Assembly (NCBI RefSeq): GCF_023276355.1
Contig: NZ_JALLPL010000001.1
Coordinates: 806,001 to 870,000 of the forward strand
DNA length: 64,000 nucleotides
From: Haloplanus sp. XH21
Lineage (GTDB): Archaea; Halobacteriota; Halobacteria; Halobacteriales; Haloferacaceae
Direction: 5' to 3'
Of the stretch, positions 51,314-59,927 are shown piece by piece. Position 1 is the stretch's first letter, and every line of letters begins with the position of its first letter. The translations under genes were made by a program, and so were the position numbers. The notes beneath the pieces are model-generated. The model ran no database searches and had not been told where the DNA came from. It saw only the letters and a program-made list of their open reading frames with translations.

Positions 51314-53053
51314 ATGAGTCAGCAGGAACCCGAGGCGAAAGACCCGTACGCGGGGGAGAAAGACCCAGAGCTCCGGAGCGCCGAAGTGACCGAGGGGCGG
51401 GACCGCGCCCCCCACCGATCGATGTTCCGCGCGATGGGATTCGACGACGCCGACCTCTCGTCGCCGATGGTCGGCGTCGCCAACCCGGCCGCCGACGTTA
51501 CGCCGTGTAACGTCCATCTCGACGACGTGGCCACCGAGGCCATCGACGGCATCGACGAGTCGGGCGGGATGCCCATCGAGTTCGGTACCATCACCATCTC
51601 GGACGCCATCTCGATGGGGACCGAGGGGATGAAATCCTCGCTCATCTCTCGGGAGGTCATCGCCGACTCCGTCGAACTCGTCGCCTTCGGCGAACGGATG
51701 GACGCCCTCGTCACCGTCGGCGGGTGTGACAAAAACATGCCCGGGATGATGATGGCCGCCATCCGCACCGACCTGCCCTCCGTCTTCCTCTATGGCGGGT
51801 CGATCATGCCCGGCGAGCACGAGGGCCGCGAGGTCACCATCCAGAACGTCTTCGAGGGCGTCGGCGCCGTCGCCGATGGCGAGATGTCCGACGACGAACT
51901 CGACACCCTGGAGCGGAACGCCTGCCCCGGAGCTGGCTCCTGCGGCGGGATGTTCACCGCCAACACGATGGCTTCCATCAGCGAGGCCATCGGATTCGCG
52001 CCGCTCGGCTCCGCCTCGCCGCCCGCCGAAGACGAGGCTCGCTACGAGGTCGCCCGCGAGACCGGCGAACTCGTCGTCGACGTGATCGAGGACCGCCGCA
52101 AGCCCTCCGATTTCCTCTCGAAGGAGTCCTTCGAGAACGCCATCGCGCTCCAGGTGGCTGTCGGCGGATCGACCAACGCCGTCCTCCACCTGCTGGCGAT
52201 GGCCGCCGAGGCCGGCATCGAACTCGACATCGAGGACTTCAACCGCATCAGCGAGCGGACGCCGAAGATCGCGAATCTCCAGCCCGGCGGCGAGCGCGTC
52301 ATGAACGACCTCCACGAGGTCGGCGGCGTGCCCGTCGTCCTGCGCGAACTGCTCGACGCCGGCCTGCTCCACGGCGACGCGCTCACGGTGACGGGCGAGA
52401 CGATGGCGGAGGCCATCGAGCGCTACGACCCGCCCGCTATCGCCGACCTCGACGCCGACTTCCTGCACACCGTCGCCGATCCGATCCACGAACGCGGCGC
52501 CATCCGCATCCTCACCGGCAATCTCGCGCCCGAGGGCGCGGTCATCAAGATCACGGGCGAGGACCACCTCCACCACGAGGGCCCGGTGCGGGTCTTCGAG
52601 AACGAGGCGGACGCCATGGAGTACGTCCAAGAGGGGAACGTCGAGTCCGGCGACGTGATCTGCATCCGGAACGAGGGCCCCCGCGGCGGCCCCGGCATGC
52701 GCGAGATGCTCGGCGTCACGAGCGCCGTCGCCGGCCAGGGCCACGCCGAGGACGTGGCGCTCTTTACCGACGGTCGGTTCTCGGGTGCGACCCGCGGCTT
52801 CTCCATCGGCCACGTCGCCCCCGAGGCACACGTCGGCGGCCCCATCGCGGCGCTGGAGGACGGCGACGTGATCACCATCGACATCGACGACCACGAACTC
52901 TCGGTCGACCTCGCCGACGACGAGATGGCGGCGCGTCTCGATGGCTACGATCCCGAACCGAGTTACACGTCCGGCGTGCTGGCGAAATACGGTGCGATGT
53001 TCGACTCCGCCGCCAACGGCGCGGTGACGAACCCCGGTGCGAAGCAGGACTGA
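51314..53053 (+). CDS. ilvD: Dihydroxy-acid dehydratase
   Basis: Fe-S dehydratase converting dihydroxy-acids to the 2-oxo acid precursors of valine, isoleucine and pantothenate. The 579-aa protein has [40 protein letters not shown] and [20 protein letters not shown] (cluster cysteines), [52 protein letters not shown] and [20 protein letters not shown]. Length is normal. The last 12 codons plus the stop lie in a 45-bp sequence that is repeated 98 bp further on. No other branched-chain gene is adjacent. Confidence 0.96.
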   Translation: MSQQEPEAKDPYAGEKDPELRSAEVTEGRDRAPHRSMFRAMGFDDADLSSPMVGVANPAADVTPCNVHLDDVATEAIDGIDESGGMPIEFGTITISDAISMGTEGMKSSLISREVIADSVELVAFGERMDALVTVGGCDKNMPGMMMAAIRTDLPSVFLYGGSIMPGEHEGREVTIQNVFEGVGAVADGEMSDDELDTLERNACPGAGSCGGMFTANTMASISEAIGFAPLGSASPPAEDEARYEVARETGELVVDVIEDRRKPSDFLSKESFENAIALQVAVGGSTNAVLHLLAMAAEAGIELDIEDFNRISERTPKIANLQPGGERVMNDLHEVGGVPVVLRELLDAGLLHGDALTVTGETMAEAIERYDPPAIADLDADFLHTVADPIHERGAIRILTGNLAPEGAVIKITGEDHLHHEGPVRVFENEADAMEYVQEGNVESGDVICIRNEGPRGGPGMREMLGVTSAVAGQGHAEDVALFTDGRFSGATRGFSIGHVAPEAHVGGPIAALEDGDVITIDIDDHELSVDLADDEMAARLDGYDPEPSYTSGVLAKYGAMFDSAANGAVTNPGAKQD

Positions 53054-53205
53054 TCGGGACTGTTGGCGAGCGGAGCGAGCCAACAGGTCGTTTTGGCCCA
53101 GCTTTTGCGACGAGTGGTCGCGACCAACGGGAGCGATCCGAGGACGTAAAAGGTGGAACTGGCGCGGTGACGAACCCCGGTGCGAAGCAGGACTGATCGG
53201 GACTG
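53018..53205. repeat. 45-bp direct repeat of the ilvD end flanking a 98-bp insert
   Basis: Positions 53018-53062 (end of ilvD, its stop and 9 bases beyond) are repeated exactly at 53161-53205. Between the copies is a 98-bp insert (53063-53160) that shares parts with the repeat block at 41536-41660, including AGCGGAGCGAGCC, a TTTTGG...AGCTTTTG core and GTAAAAGG. The second copy has no upstream ilvD frame and is non-coding. This looks like insertion with an unusually long target duplication, or a slipped recombination. Confidence 0.8.
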
Positions 53206-53253
53206 GAACGGTGACGATCCCGGCACGAACTCCGAGCAACGCCCGGGGTTCGA

Positions 53254-53263
53254 TTTTTTTTTT
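53254..53263 (+). terminator. T-tract, possible ilvD terminator
   Basis: A run of ten T on the plus strand follows GGGGTTCGA, about 200 bases past the ilvD stop. Archaeal transcription ends at T-tracts, so this is the likely end for ilvD. Its last bases touch the stop codon of the convergent prenyltransferase gene. Confidence 0.6.
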
Positions 53264-54423
53264 CACGACGACTCGTCGTTTAGCAGTTCGTGGACGCCGA
53301 CGACCATCGCCGGCACGACGAGAATGAACAGGTGTTCCTCGACGGGGATGCCGAGCAGATCGACGCCGGTGCGCATCGGGATGGCGAAGACGCCGACGGT
53401 CAGGGTGTACCAGTCCCACACGTAGGCGACGGGGTAGAGGACGGCGACCGTTCGGGCGGCCGCCCGGACCGCGCCGGCGCGAACGACGAGCGCGAGCGCG
53501 ACGGCGCCCCACACCACCTCCGTCGCGAGGTAGGTGTAGGGGCCGAGGGCGGTGACGTCGGGAACGGAGACTCCGGCGAGGGGCCGGAGCCACACTGCGA
53601 GCACCAAGACAGCGAAAAAGAGGTAGGAGGCCCGGACCAGGAGTTTCGTCGCCAGGGCGGCGTCGGCCCGACGGGCGACGAGCGCGACGGTAACGAAGGG
53701 GACGACGGCGAGCGCCGAGCTCCGGGGGACGACACCAGTGAGAGAGAGCGCGAGGACGGCGGTCATCCCGGCGCCCATGAGGGCTGTGGCGAGACGGCGC
53801 GCCCCGTCACGGCCGACGACGACGGCGACGGTCCGCTTGCCGATGGATCGGTCGTAGGCGTAGTCGGTCGCGTCGTCGACCACCTTGATGCCCGCGAGGA
53901 CCGTCACGAAGATGGCGGCGAACGCGAGGGCGGTCGTCGACAGCGTCCGGGTCTGGACGTAGTAGCCGCCGAGGAGTGCGAACCCGATGCCGACGGGGTA
54001 GCCGAGCGTCGCGCCCACGGGATGGGTGTCGAGTCGCGGCGCGTGGAGGATGGCTACGATCCACCCCGGGAGCGAGAGCAGGGCGGCGACGGGGTCGACG
54101 AGGATCGCGAGGCCGACCACGCCGACGAAAACCCACGCGGTCGATCCGGCGAGCGCGAGGTGACAGCCCCGTCGCGTCAGGGGGTGGTCGTCGTCCTCGC
54201 CGCGGTGATGGAAGTCGACGAGCCCGTCCACGACGTGGGCGGTGTAGAGCGCCCAGAAGACGACGAGGAGATGCAACAGCGTCAACCGTGGGGCGGTGAA
54301 CCCGCCGAGGACGGCCCCGAATCCGGAGGCCGCGAGCGGAGGTGCCATGAAGACGGGATGCACCTGCGAGGCGACGGCGGCGAGCGTCGCGCGCGGGCCG
54401 GTCCCGTGGCGAGCGAGAGTCAT
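53263..54423 (-). CDS. UbiA prenyltransferase fused to a lycopene-cyclase-type domain
   Basis: A 386-aa membrane protein. The N-terminal about 275 residues are a UbiA-type prenyltransferase: first Asp-rich site ALYTAHVVDGLVDFHHRGED and second VVDDATDYAYDRSIGKRTVA. The last about 95 residues match the lycopene-cyclase (CrtYc/d) domain: YLATEVVWGAVALALVVRAG, AYVWDWYTLTVGVFAIP and GIPVEEHLFILVVPAMVVGV (the PxEE signature). Bacterial C50-carotenoid pathways join these activities, and in some actinobacteria a cyclase half is fused to the lycopene elongase. A carotenoid role is therefore likely but the product is unknown. ATG 54423 is the start; no other carotenoid gene is near. Confidence 0.72.
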   Translation of the reverse strand: MTLARHGTGPRATLAAVASQVHPVFMAPPLAASGFGAVLGGFTAPRLTLLHLLVVFWALYTAHVVDGLVDFHHRGEDDDHPLTRRGCHLALAGSTAWVFVGVVGLAILVDPVAALLSLPGWIVAILHAPRLDTHPVGATLGYPVGIGFALLGGYYVQTRTLSTTALAFAAIFVTVLAGIKVVDDATDYAYDRSIGKRTVAVVVGRDGARRLATALMGAGMTAVLALSLTGVVPRSSALAVVPFVTVALVARRADAALATKLLVRASYLFFAVLVLAVWLRPLAGVSVPDVTALGPYTYLATEVVWGAVALALVVRAGAVRAAARTVAVLYPVAYVWDWYTLTVGVFAIPMRTGVDLLGIPVEEHLFILVVPAMVVGVHELLNDESS

Positions 54424-54508
54424 GAGTGACACTGTGTCCCACGCCGACATATACTGTCGGCCCGTCCGGACCGACACCTTATCGGCCGACCGGGCGTATC
54501 GGGGCGAC

Positions 54509-55726
54509 ATGCCCTCGCCACGCGACCGAGACGGACCACTCGATGGCCTCCGCGTTATCGACTGTTCGAGCATGATCGCCGGTGGGTTCGCCACGACGCA
54601 GTTGGCCGACTTCGGGGCCGATGTCGTCAACGTCGAACATCCGAAGCAGGTGGACCCGCTCCGCGAGTGGCCGCCCTTCGACGAGGGAACCTCGCTCTGG
54701 TGGAAGTCCATCGGGCGCAACAAGCGGTGTGTCACGCTGGATCTGAGCACCGCCGAGGGGAGCGCGCTCCTCCTCGATCTGGTCGCCGACGCCGACATTC
54801 TCTTCGAGAACTTTCGCCCCGGCACCTTCGAGAAGTGGGGGCTCGGCCCGGAACGACTGTGGGAGGAGAACCCGGGACTCATCATGGTCCGACAGTCGGG
54901 ACACGGGCAGACGGGGCCACGCGCGGAAAAGCCGGGCTTCGGCACCGTCGCCGAGGGCATCTCGAACTGGGCGAACGTCAACGGCTTCGCCGACCGCAAG
55001 CCGCTCTTGCCGCCCATCAGTCTCGCCGACCTCACCGCCGCGCAGTTCGCGGTGCAGGCGGCGATGTTCGCCGTCTTCGAACGCGACATCGGCCGCGGCG
55101 GCAGCGGCGAGGGGCAAGTCATCGACGTGAGCCTCTACGAACCGCTCTTTCGGCTCTTCCTCTCGGAAGTCGAGGCCTACGACCGCCTGGGCGAGACCCG
55201 CGAGCGGATGGGAAACCACCACCCCAACGCGGCGCCGCGGAACGTCTACGAGACGACCGACGGCCACATGACGCTCTCGGCCTCCGCGCAGTCGATCTTC
55301 GAGAACCTGGCCGAGGCCATCGACCGCCCCGACTTGCTCGACGACCCGCGCTTCGCCGACAACGAGAGTCGGGTCGACCACGCCGACGAACTCGACGACA
55401 TCATCGAGGCGTGGACCCGCGAGCGCACCACCGACGAGGCCATCGCGGCGATGGAGGACGCGGACGCCGTGGTCGGCCCCGTCTACGACATGGCCGACAT
55501 CTTCGAGGACGAACAGTACGACGCACGGAACGACATCGTCGAGGTAGACGACCCGGAACTCGGGTCGCTGAAGACGCCGGCGCCGGTGCCCCGGTTCAGT
55601 CGCACGCCGGGTACCGTCGAGCACGCCGGCCCCCGGCACGGACAGCACAACGAGGCGGTGTTCGTGGACGAACTCGGCCTCGACGAGGCCGAATACGACC
55701 GCCTCCGCGAGGAAGGGATCATCTAA
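54509..55726 (+). CDS. Family III CoA-transferase (CaiB/BaiF type)
   Basis: A 405-aa CoA-transferase that moves CoA between carboxylic acids. It has PLDGLRVIDCSSMIAGGFAT, QLADFGADVVNVEHPKQVDP, GRNKRCVTLDLSTAEGSALL, FENFRPGTFEKWGLGPERLW, VRQSGHGQTGPRAEKPGFGT, the later VIDVSLYEPLFRLFLSE and VGPVYDMADIFEDEQYDARN. The catalytic Asp of the family is expected in the DVSLYE segment region or equivalent (SLADLTA). Substrates differ widely (mesaconate, carnitine, oxalate), so no specific acid is named. ATG 54509 is chosen; upstream in-frame sequence is not family-like. Confidence 0.85.
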   Translation: MPSPRDRDGPLDGLRVIDCSSMIAGGFATTQLADFGADVVNVEHPKQVDPLREWPPFDEGTSLWWKSIGRNKRCVTLDLSTAEGSALLLDLVADADILFENFRPGTFEKWGLGPERLWEENPGLIMVRQSGHGQTGPRAEKPGFGTVAEGISNWANVNGFADRKPLLPPISLADLTAAQFAVQAAMFAVFERDIGRGGSGEGQVIDVSLYEPLFRLFLSEVEAYDRLGETRERMGNHHPNAAPRNVYETTDGHMTLSASAQSIFENLAEAIDRPDLLDDPRFADNESRVDHADELDDIIEAWTRERTTDEAIAAMEDADAVVGPVYDMADIFEDEQYDARNDIVEVDDPELGSLKTPAPVPRFSRTPGTVEHAGPRHGQHNEAVFVDELGLDEAEYDRLREEGII

Positions 55727-55804
55727 TTCCCGCTGTCGAGGGCGCTCGCGTCGTGCCACTGCACCTCACGGAACGGATTTAGGACGGAAGCCCCTCATTT
55801 CCGT

Positions 55805-56416
55805 ATGAACTACGACGCTGCGCTCGACCGGGCCTACGACACGTTACCGGAGCGAACCCGCGAAGCGGGCGACCGCCTGCAGGTCCCCGACCCCGCCGGC
55901 GAGACGGACGGCGCCTTCACCCGCCTGACGAACCTCGGCGACATCGCCGACGCGCTCTCCCGGGACGCCGAACACCTCCACCGGTCGATCCAGCGCGAAC
56001 TCGGGACCAACGGCCAGTTCGACGGCGAGCGCGCCCGCTACAACGGCTCGTTCACCGTCGACGAGTTCGACGCCGCCATCGACGCCTACGTGACCGAATA
56101 CGTGACGTGTACCGAATGTGGCCTGCCCGACACCAACCTCGTCCGTGAGGACGGCGTCGACATGCTTCGGTGTACGGCCTGTGGGGCGTTCCGCCCGGTC
56201 GCCAAGCGGCCGAAACAGACGTCCGACGCCGCGCAGCCGACCCTCGAGGAGGGCCAGACCTACCAGTTCCAGATCACGGGCACCGGCCGCAAGGGCGACG
56301 GCGTCGCCGAGCGTGGCAAGTACACCATCTTCGTCCCCGGCGCTCAGGAGGGCCAGGTCGTCGAGGCGTACATCGAGAACATCAGCGGGACGCTCGCGTT
56401 CGCGCAGCTGTCCTAG
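55805..56416 (+). CDS. aIF2-beta paralogue fused to a TRAM domain
   Basis: A 203-aa protein: residues 1-135 align with the aIF2-beta at 17814-18221 (AEHLHRSIQRELGTNGQFDG, YVTEYVTCTECGLPDTNL, MLRCTACGAFRPV with the CxxC pair zinc ribbon). Residues about 145-203 are a TRAM domain (YQFQITGTGRKGDGVAERGK; YTIFVPGAQEGQVVEAYI), an RNA-binding fold. The central domain is divergent from the short form. It may be an RNA-delivery or alternative initiation factor. ATG 55805 has no clear Shine-Dalgarno; the sequence GGATTTAGG upstream is a weak promoter. Confidence 0.88.
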   Translation: MNYDAALDRAYDTLPERTREAGDRLQVPDPAGETDGAFTRLTNLGDIADALSRDAEHLHRSIQRELGTNGQFDGERARYNGSFTVDEFDAAIDAYVTEYVTCTECGLPDTNLVREDGVDMLRCTACGAFRPVAKRPKQTSDAAQPTLEEGQTYQFQITGTGRKGDGVAERGKYTIFVPGAQEGQVVEAYIENISGTLAFAQLS

Positions 56417-56473
56417 GCTCGCACCCTAACCCGAAAGCGAAAACGATAGCCCACCCCCGTCCGTCCTCGACCC

Positions 56474-57193
56474 ATGCGACTGGCACGCATCTGTACGCCG
56501 AACGGACCGCTCACCGGCGAGTACGACGACGGCGTGGTGTACGCCGATGACGACGCGTACGTCGTCGGCGAGGACGCGGCGCTGATGGCGCCCTGTGATC
56601 CGGCGGCCATCTTCTGTACCGGCCGCAACTTCGGCGCCAAAATCGAACAGATGGGCGAGGGCGACCGACCCGACCGCCCCGACTGGTTCATCAAACCTCC
56701 GCACGCGCTCCACGCCCCGGAGCAGCCGATCGAGTATCCGGACTGGGTGTCCGCCTTCACGTACGCGGGTGAACTCGCGGCCGTCGTCGACGAGCGGTGT
56801 CACGACCTCTCGGTCGACGAGGTGGACGACGCGCTGCGGGGGTATACGATCCTGAACGACCTCGACGCCTACGACCAGGACCGCCGCACGGCACGGAAGG
56901 CGTTCGACGGGAGCGCCCCGTTGGGCCCGTGGATCGAGACCGACGTCGACCTCGACGGGATGGCGATGGAGACGGTCATCTCGGGCGAGCAGCGACAGTC
57001 GGCGACGACCGACGAGATGATCTTCTCGCCGCCCGAAATCGTCTCCTTCCTCTCGGAGCGCTACACCTTCCGCCCCGGCGACGTGATCTCGTTCGGCAGC
57101 CCCGCCAATCCCGGCCTGCTCGAACCGGGCGATACGATCGAGATCACCTACGAGGACGTCGGCACGCTCCGAAATACGATCGTGTCGGAGTAA
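56474..57193 (+). CDS. Fumarylacetoacetate hydrolase (FAH) family protein
   Basis: A 239-aa FAH-fold enzyme. Members hydrolyse or decarboxylate acylpyruvates, oxaloacetate or ring-cleavage products using a metal. It has IFCTGRNFGAKIEQMGEG (family start of the core), WFIKPPHALHAPEQPIEYP, YAGELAAVVDERCHDLSVDE, YTILNDLDAYDQDR and VISFGSPANPGLLEPGDTIE. The usual E-x-E metal pair appears as GELAAVVDE and the Asp in NDLDAYD. Substrate unknown. The gene follows aIF2-beta-TRAM and precedes the ABM gene in the same direction. Confidence 0.82.
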   Translation: MRLARICTPNGPLTGEYDDGVVYADDDAYVVGEDAALMAPCDPAAIFCTGRNFGAKIEQMGEGDRPDRPDWFIKPPHALHAPEQPIEYPDWVSAFTYAGELAAVVDERCHDLSVDEVDDALRGYTILNDLDAYDQDRRTARKAFDGSAPLGPWIETDVDLDGMAMETVISGEQRQSATTDEMIFSPPEIVSFLSERYTFRPGDVISFGSPANPGLLEPGDTIEITYEDVGTLRNTIVSE

Positions 57194-57248
57194 GCGGGCG
57201 TCCCGCCGCCCGCGACACGCCTTTGGTGGTCCCCGACAACACTGACTC

Positions 57249-57557
57249 ATGTTCGTCGTTGCGAACCGCATACCCGTCGCCGAGGGCCGAGGCGAGGAGT
57301 TCGAGGACCGATTCCGCGAGCGGGCGGGCCTGGTCGAGGACCGCGAGGGCTTCGTCCGTCTGGAGGTGTTGCGCCCGGTCGACGCGGACCGATACGTCGT
57401 CCTCACCCACTGGGAGTCCGAGGACGACTTCGAGGCGTGGACCGACAGCGAGGCGTTCCGAACGGCCCACAGCGAGTCGACGCCCGAGGGGCTGGTCCAG
57501 GGCCATCCGGACATCGAGAAACACCGCGTCGTCACGTCGGCGGAGCCGGAGCACTGA
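57249..57557 (+). CDS. ABM-domain protein (monooxygenase or heme-degrading type)
   Basis: A 102-aa antibiotic-biosynthesis-monooxygenase fold protein: MFVVANRIPVAEGRGEEFED, GFVRLEVLRPVDADRYVVLT, HWESEDDFEAWTDSEAFRTA and HPDIEKHRVVTS. This dimeric ferredoxin-like fold includes IsdG-type heme oxygenases and quinol monooxygenases. The HxxW-like HWESEDDF element and the His at the C-terminus resemble IsdG-like members, but heme binding cannot be claimed from this. It may share a transcript with the FAH and UspA genes. Confidence 0.8.
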   Translation: MFVVANRIPVAEGRGEEFEDRFRERAGLVEDREGFVRLEVLRPVDADRYVVLTHWESEDDFEAWTDSEAFRTAHSESTPEGLVQGHPDIEKHRVVTSAEPEH

Positions 57558-57605
57558 CGAGAACCGAAAAGCGTGAGGGTGTCGGGGGAGAACCGACGGC
57601 CAACG

Positions 57606-58037
57606 ATGTACGAGGACATCCTGCTCCCGACCGACGGTAGCGAGTCGATGGATGCGGTGATCGATCACGCGGCCGACATCGCCCGCCGCCGCGACGCGAC
57701 GGTCCACGTCGTCTACGTCATCGACGACCGCTCCTTCCTGACGCTCCAAGAGGGGATGCAGGCGAGCGTCCTCGACGAACTCCGGGAGGAGGGGGAGACG
57801 GCCACCACGGCGATTGCGAGCCGTCTCGAAAGCGAAGGCGTCGCCGTCCACACGGCGATCCGAAAGGGGAACCCGGCGGACGAGATTCTGGACTACGCCG
57901 AGGAGTCGGCTATCGACCTCGTCGTGATGGGCACCCACGGCGCCGACCACCAGCGCAACATGCTCGGCAGCGTCTCGCAGAAGGTCGTGACGATGGCCGA
58001 CGTGCCGGTGCTGACCGTCAACATCGCCGAGGAGTGA
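57606..58037 (+). CDS. Universal stress protein UspA family
   Basis: A 143-aa cytoplasmic UspA-fold protein. It starts MYEDILLPTDGSESMDAVID, has ATVHVVYVIDDRSFLTLQEG and ends with the ATP-binding signature GTHGADHQRNMLGSVSQKV (G-x2-G-x9-GS) and VPVLTVNIAEE, so it is the nucleotide-binding subtype. ATG 57606 is used; eleven earlier in-frame codons do not fit the family. It is convergent with msrB, whose stop abuts at 58038. Confidence 0.92.
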   Translation: MYEDILLPTDGSESMDAVIDHAADIARRRDATVHVVYVIDDRSFLTLQEGMQASVLDELREEGETATTAIASRLESEGVAVHTAIRKGNPADEILDYAEESAIDLVVMGTHGADHQRNMLGSVSQKVVTMADVPVLTVNIAEE

Positions 58038-58439
58038 TCACTCGGGGTCGAACTCCAGGGCAGCGGAGTTGATGCAGTAGCGTTCGCCGGTCGGATCGGG
58101 GCCGTCTTCGAAGACGTGGCCGAGGTGGCCGCCACACCGGGCACACGACACTTCGGTGCGGGTCATGCCGTGGCGGGTGTCCGTCTCGAATTCGACGGCC
58201 TCCTCGATGGCGTCGTAGAAACTCGGCCACCCGGTGCCGGAGCCGAACTTGGTGTCGGTGTCGAACAGCGCGGCGCCACACCCCGCGCAGGTGAAGACGC
58301 CGTCCTCGGACACGTCGAGATAGTCGCCGCTGAACTTCGGTTCGGTGCCGCGTTCGCGCAGGACGTGATACTCGTCCTCCGAGAGTCGGTCGCGCCACTC
58401 GTCCTCGGAGAGGTCGGCGAGGGTTCGGTCGTCGCTCAT
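58038..58439 (-). CDS. msrB: Peptide methionine-(R)-sulfoxide reductase MsrB
   Basis: Repairs oxidised methionine. The 133-aa protein has zinc CxxC pairs (CAGCGAALF and CARCGGHLGHVF), FGSGTGWPSFYDAIE, and the catalytic Cys in GERYCINSAALEF. The N-terminus (LSEDEWRDRLSEDEYHVLRE) is the standard helical start. Length and all active-site residues are normal. Convergent with UspA. Confidence 0.95.
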   Translation of the reverse strand: MSDDRTLADLSEDEWRDRLSEDEYHVLRERGTEPKFSGDYLDVSEDGVFTCAGCGAALFDTDTKFGSGTGWPSFYDAIEEAVEFETDTRHGMTRTEVSCARCGGHLGHVFEDGPDPTGERYCINSAALEFDPE

Positions 58440-58508
58440 AGCTAGTGATACGACACCCAGACGGATAGCCTCGGCGTTGCTCGTGCTGCCGACTGTACGC
58501 CGACCGGA

Positions 58509-59186
58509 TCAGGCCGAATCGGTCGTCGGCACGCCGTCGATGGCGGTCAGTTCGTCCAGCCCGTCGAGTTCGTAGGTCGGGTCGACCGATAGCTCGTACG
58601 AGCGGCGGTGCGGGCGGCGGACGAAGGCGGCGTCGAGGCCGGCGTTCCGGGCGGCCAACACGTCGGACTCGCTGTCGCCGACGAACAGCGCGGAGTCGGC
58701 ATCGAGGTCACGGAGCGCCCGGTGGAGGTAGTGGGGGTCGGGCTTTTTCCGTTCGAGGCTGCGGATCGTCGGTTCGCGCCCGTAGGTGGTCTCGAAGAGG
58801 TCGCCCGTCGCGAAAAAGTCGTGCATGAACTCGACGGTCGACTGCTGGTTCGAACTGACGATGCCGCGCGGCGCGTCGACGGTGCGGACGGTGTCGAAGT
58901 CGTCGTAGAGGACGGCCCGCCCGGCCCGGAGTTCCGCGCGCTGGGCGTGCGAGGAGTGGTAGTCGCGGGCGCGCCAGAAGCGTTCGGGGTCGAGGTCGTA
59001 GGTCGCACACACCTCCGAGAGGAGGTCGGGCGTGACGCCGACCGCGAGGCGTTCGACGTCGCCGTCGGCGGGATCGGACACACCGAGCGCGTCGAAGGCC
59101 TCCCACGTCGCCCGCTGGAGGACCGCCCGTTCGATGGGTTCGACGAGCACTCCGTCGTTGTCGAACAGGACCGCCTCGTAGCTCAT
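58509..59186 (-). CDS. HAD-superfamily hydrolase (phosphatase-type)
   Basis: A 225-aa HAD hydrolase, subfamily I with an alpha-helical cap. Motif I is VLFDNDGVLVEP, motif II is in GIVSSNQQSTVE, motif III Lys is in KKPDPHYLHRALRDL and motif IV is LFVGDSESDVLAARNAGLDA. The first Asp and the phosphate-binding residues are intact, so it should be an active phosphatase. The substrate cannot be read from the sequence; phosphoglycolate or sugar phosphates are usual. The gene is divergent from the lipoprotein gene. Confidence 0.88.
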   Translation of the reverse strand: MSYEAVLFDNDGVLVEPIERAVLQRATWEAFDALGVSDPADGDVERLAVGVTPDLLSEVCATYDLDPERFWRARDYHSSHAQRAELRAGRAVLYDDFDTVRTVDAPRGIVSSNQQSTVEFMHDFFATGDLFETTYGREPTIRSLERKKPDPHYLHRALRDLDADSALFVGDSESDVLAARNAGLDAAFVRRPHRRSYELSVDPTYELDGLDELTAIDGVPTTDSA

Positions 59187-59260
59187 ACCCGAGCGTTCGT
59201 GTCGGAGCGCAAAAGCGTTTCACCGGGGCTTTAATTCGATTGCCTGCGACGTTCGGGTCG

Positions 59261-59827
59261 ATGGAGGAGGAGCGCGTCGGACGGCGATCGATCCTCGGCG
59301 CCGGGACGGCGCTGCTGGCGTCACTGGCCGGATGCGGGGGGCTGTTCATCGACCCCGAACCGACGGACACGCCGGGCGGCCGGACGCCGACGCCCGAACC
59401 GACGCCGACGCCAACGCCGGCGCCGACGGTCGAACCGACGACGACGCCGACCGCGACGCCCGAACCGTTACCGAGCGATCTCATCGACGTGCGCAGCCGC
59501 CGGCTGTCGATCCAGCGAAGCCAACTCGAGACGTTCGCGCTCGTCGACTACCGGTTCGACGTCGAGAACACCGGCAGACGGGTTATCGACGCCATCGAGT
59601 TCCGGGTGTCGCTCCGGTACGAACACGAGGACATCTCCCGCAGCGTCGGCTCGGCGTACCCTCGATTTCGGTTCGACACCGACGACGAGGACGACGGACT
59701 CCGACGCGGCGAGACCGAAACCGTCCGCGGAAACCTCCGGTTCGAACGGGATGGGCGCGCCCAGGAGTCGACCGACACCGACCGGTTCTCGATCGAACTG
59801 ACGGTGCGGCGGATCGTGTCCCGGTGA
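59261..59827 (+). CDS. Tat-exported lipoprotein with Thr-Pro linker
   Basis: A 188-aa secreted protein. A twin-arginine signal (GRRSILGAGTALLA) ends in lipobox SLAGC with Cys25, followed by a Thr-Pro-Glu-rich linker to about residue 75. A single domain follows (DVRSRRLSIQRSQLETFALV; DYRFDVENTGRRVIDAIEFR; FEL-like RFSIELTVRRIV) that looks like a beta-sandwich of the FxLYD type. No ligand-binding motif is evident. ATG 59261 is used. A promoter is not obvious. Direct repeats lie just past its stop. Confidence 0.75.
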   Translation: MEEERVGRRSILGAGTALLASLAGCGGLFIDPEPTDTPGGRTPTPEPTPTPTPAPTVEPTTTPTATPEPLPSDLIDVRSRRLSIQRSQLETFALVDYRFDVENTGRRVIDAIEFRVSLRYEHEDISRSVGSAYPRFRFDTDDEDDGLRRGETETVRGNLRFERDGRAQESTDTDRFSIELTVRRIVSR

Positions 59828-59833
59828 GCGGGG

Positions 59834-59927
59834 CCGACCCCCGAACCTTTGTGGACTGCTCCCGCGAACGCGACGACCACGTCGCCGGCCACGCCGACCG
59901 ACCCCCGAACCTTTGTGGACTGCTCCC
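59834..59927. repeat. 30-bp direct repeat in the AOR upstream region
   Basis: Positions 59834-59863 are repeated exactly at 59898-59927 (both contain GAACCTTTGTGGACTGCTCC), with starts 64 bp apart. The second copy ends 13 bases before the AOR start codon and probably holds its promoter (CCTTTGTG as weak TATA). The first copy may be a decoy or duplicated promoter. Confidence 0.8.

Noticed and set aside
53063-53160. Insertion sequence after ilvD
   Set aside because: The 98-bp insert has no transposase and no clean terminal inverted repeats, so it is reported only as a repeat-like insert.
51278-53593. 771-codon open frame antisense to ilvD
   Set aside because: ilvD is intact on the plus strand; the antisense frame is a codon-bias shadow that also runs through the non-coding duplication.
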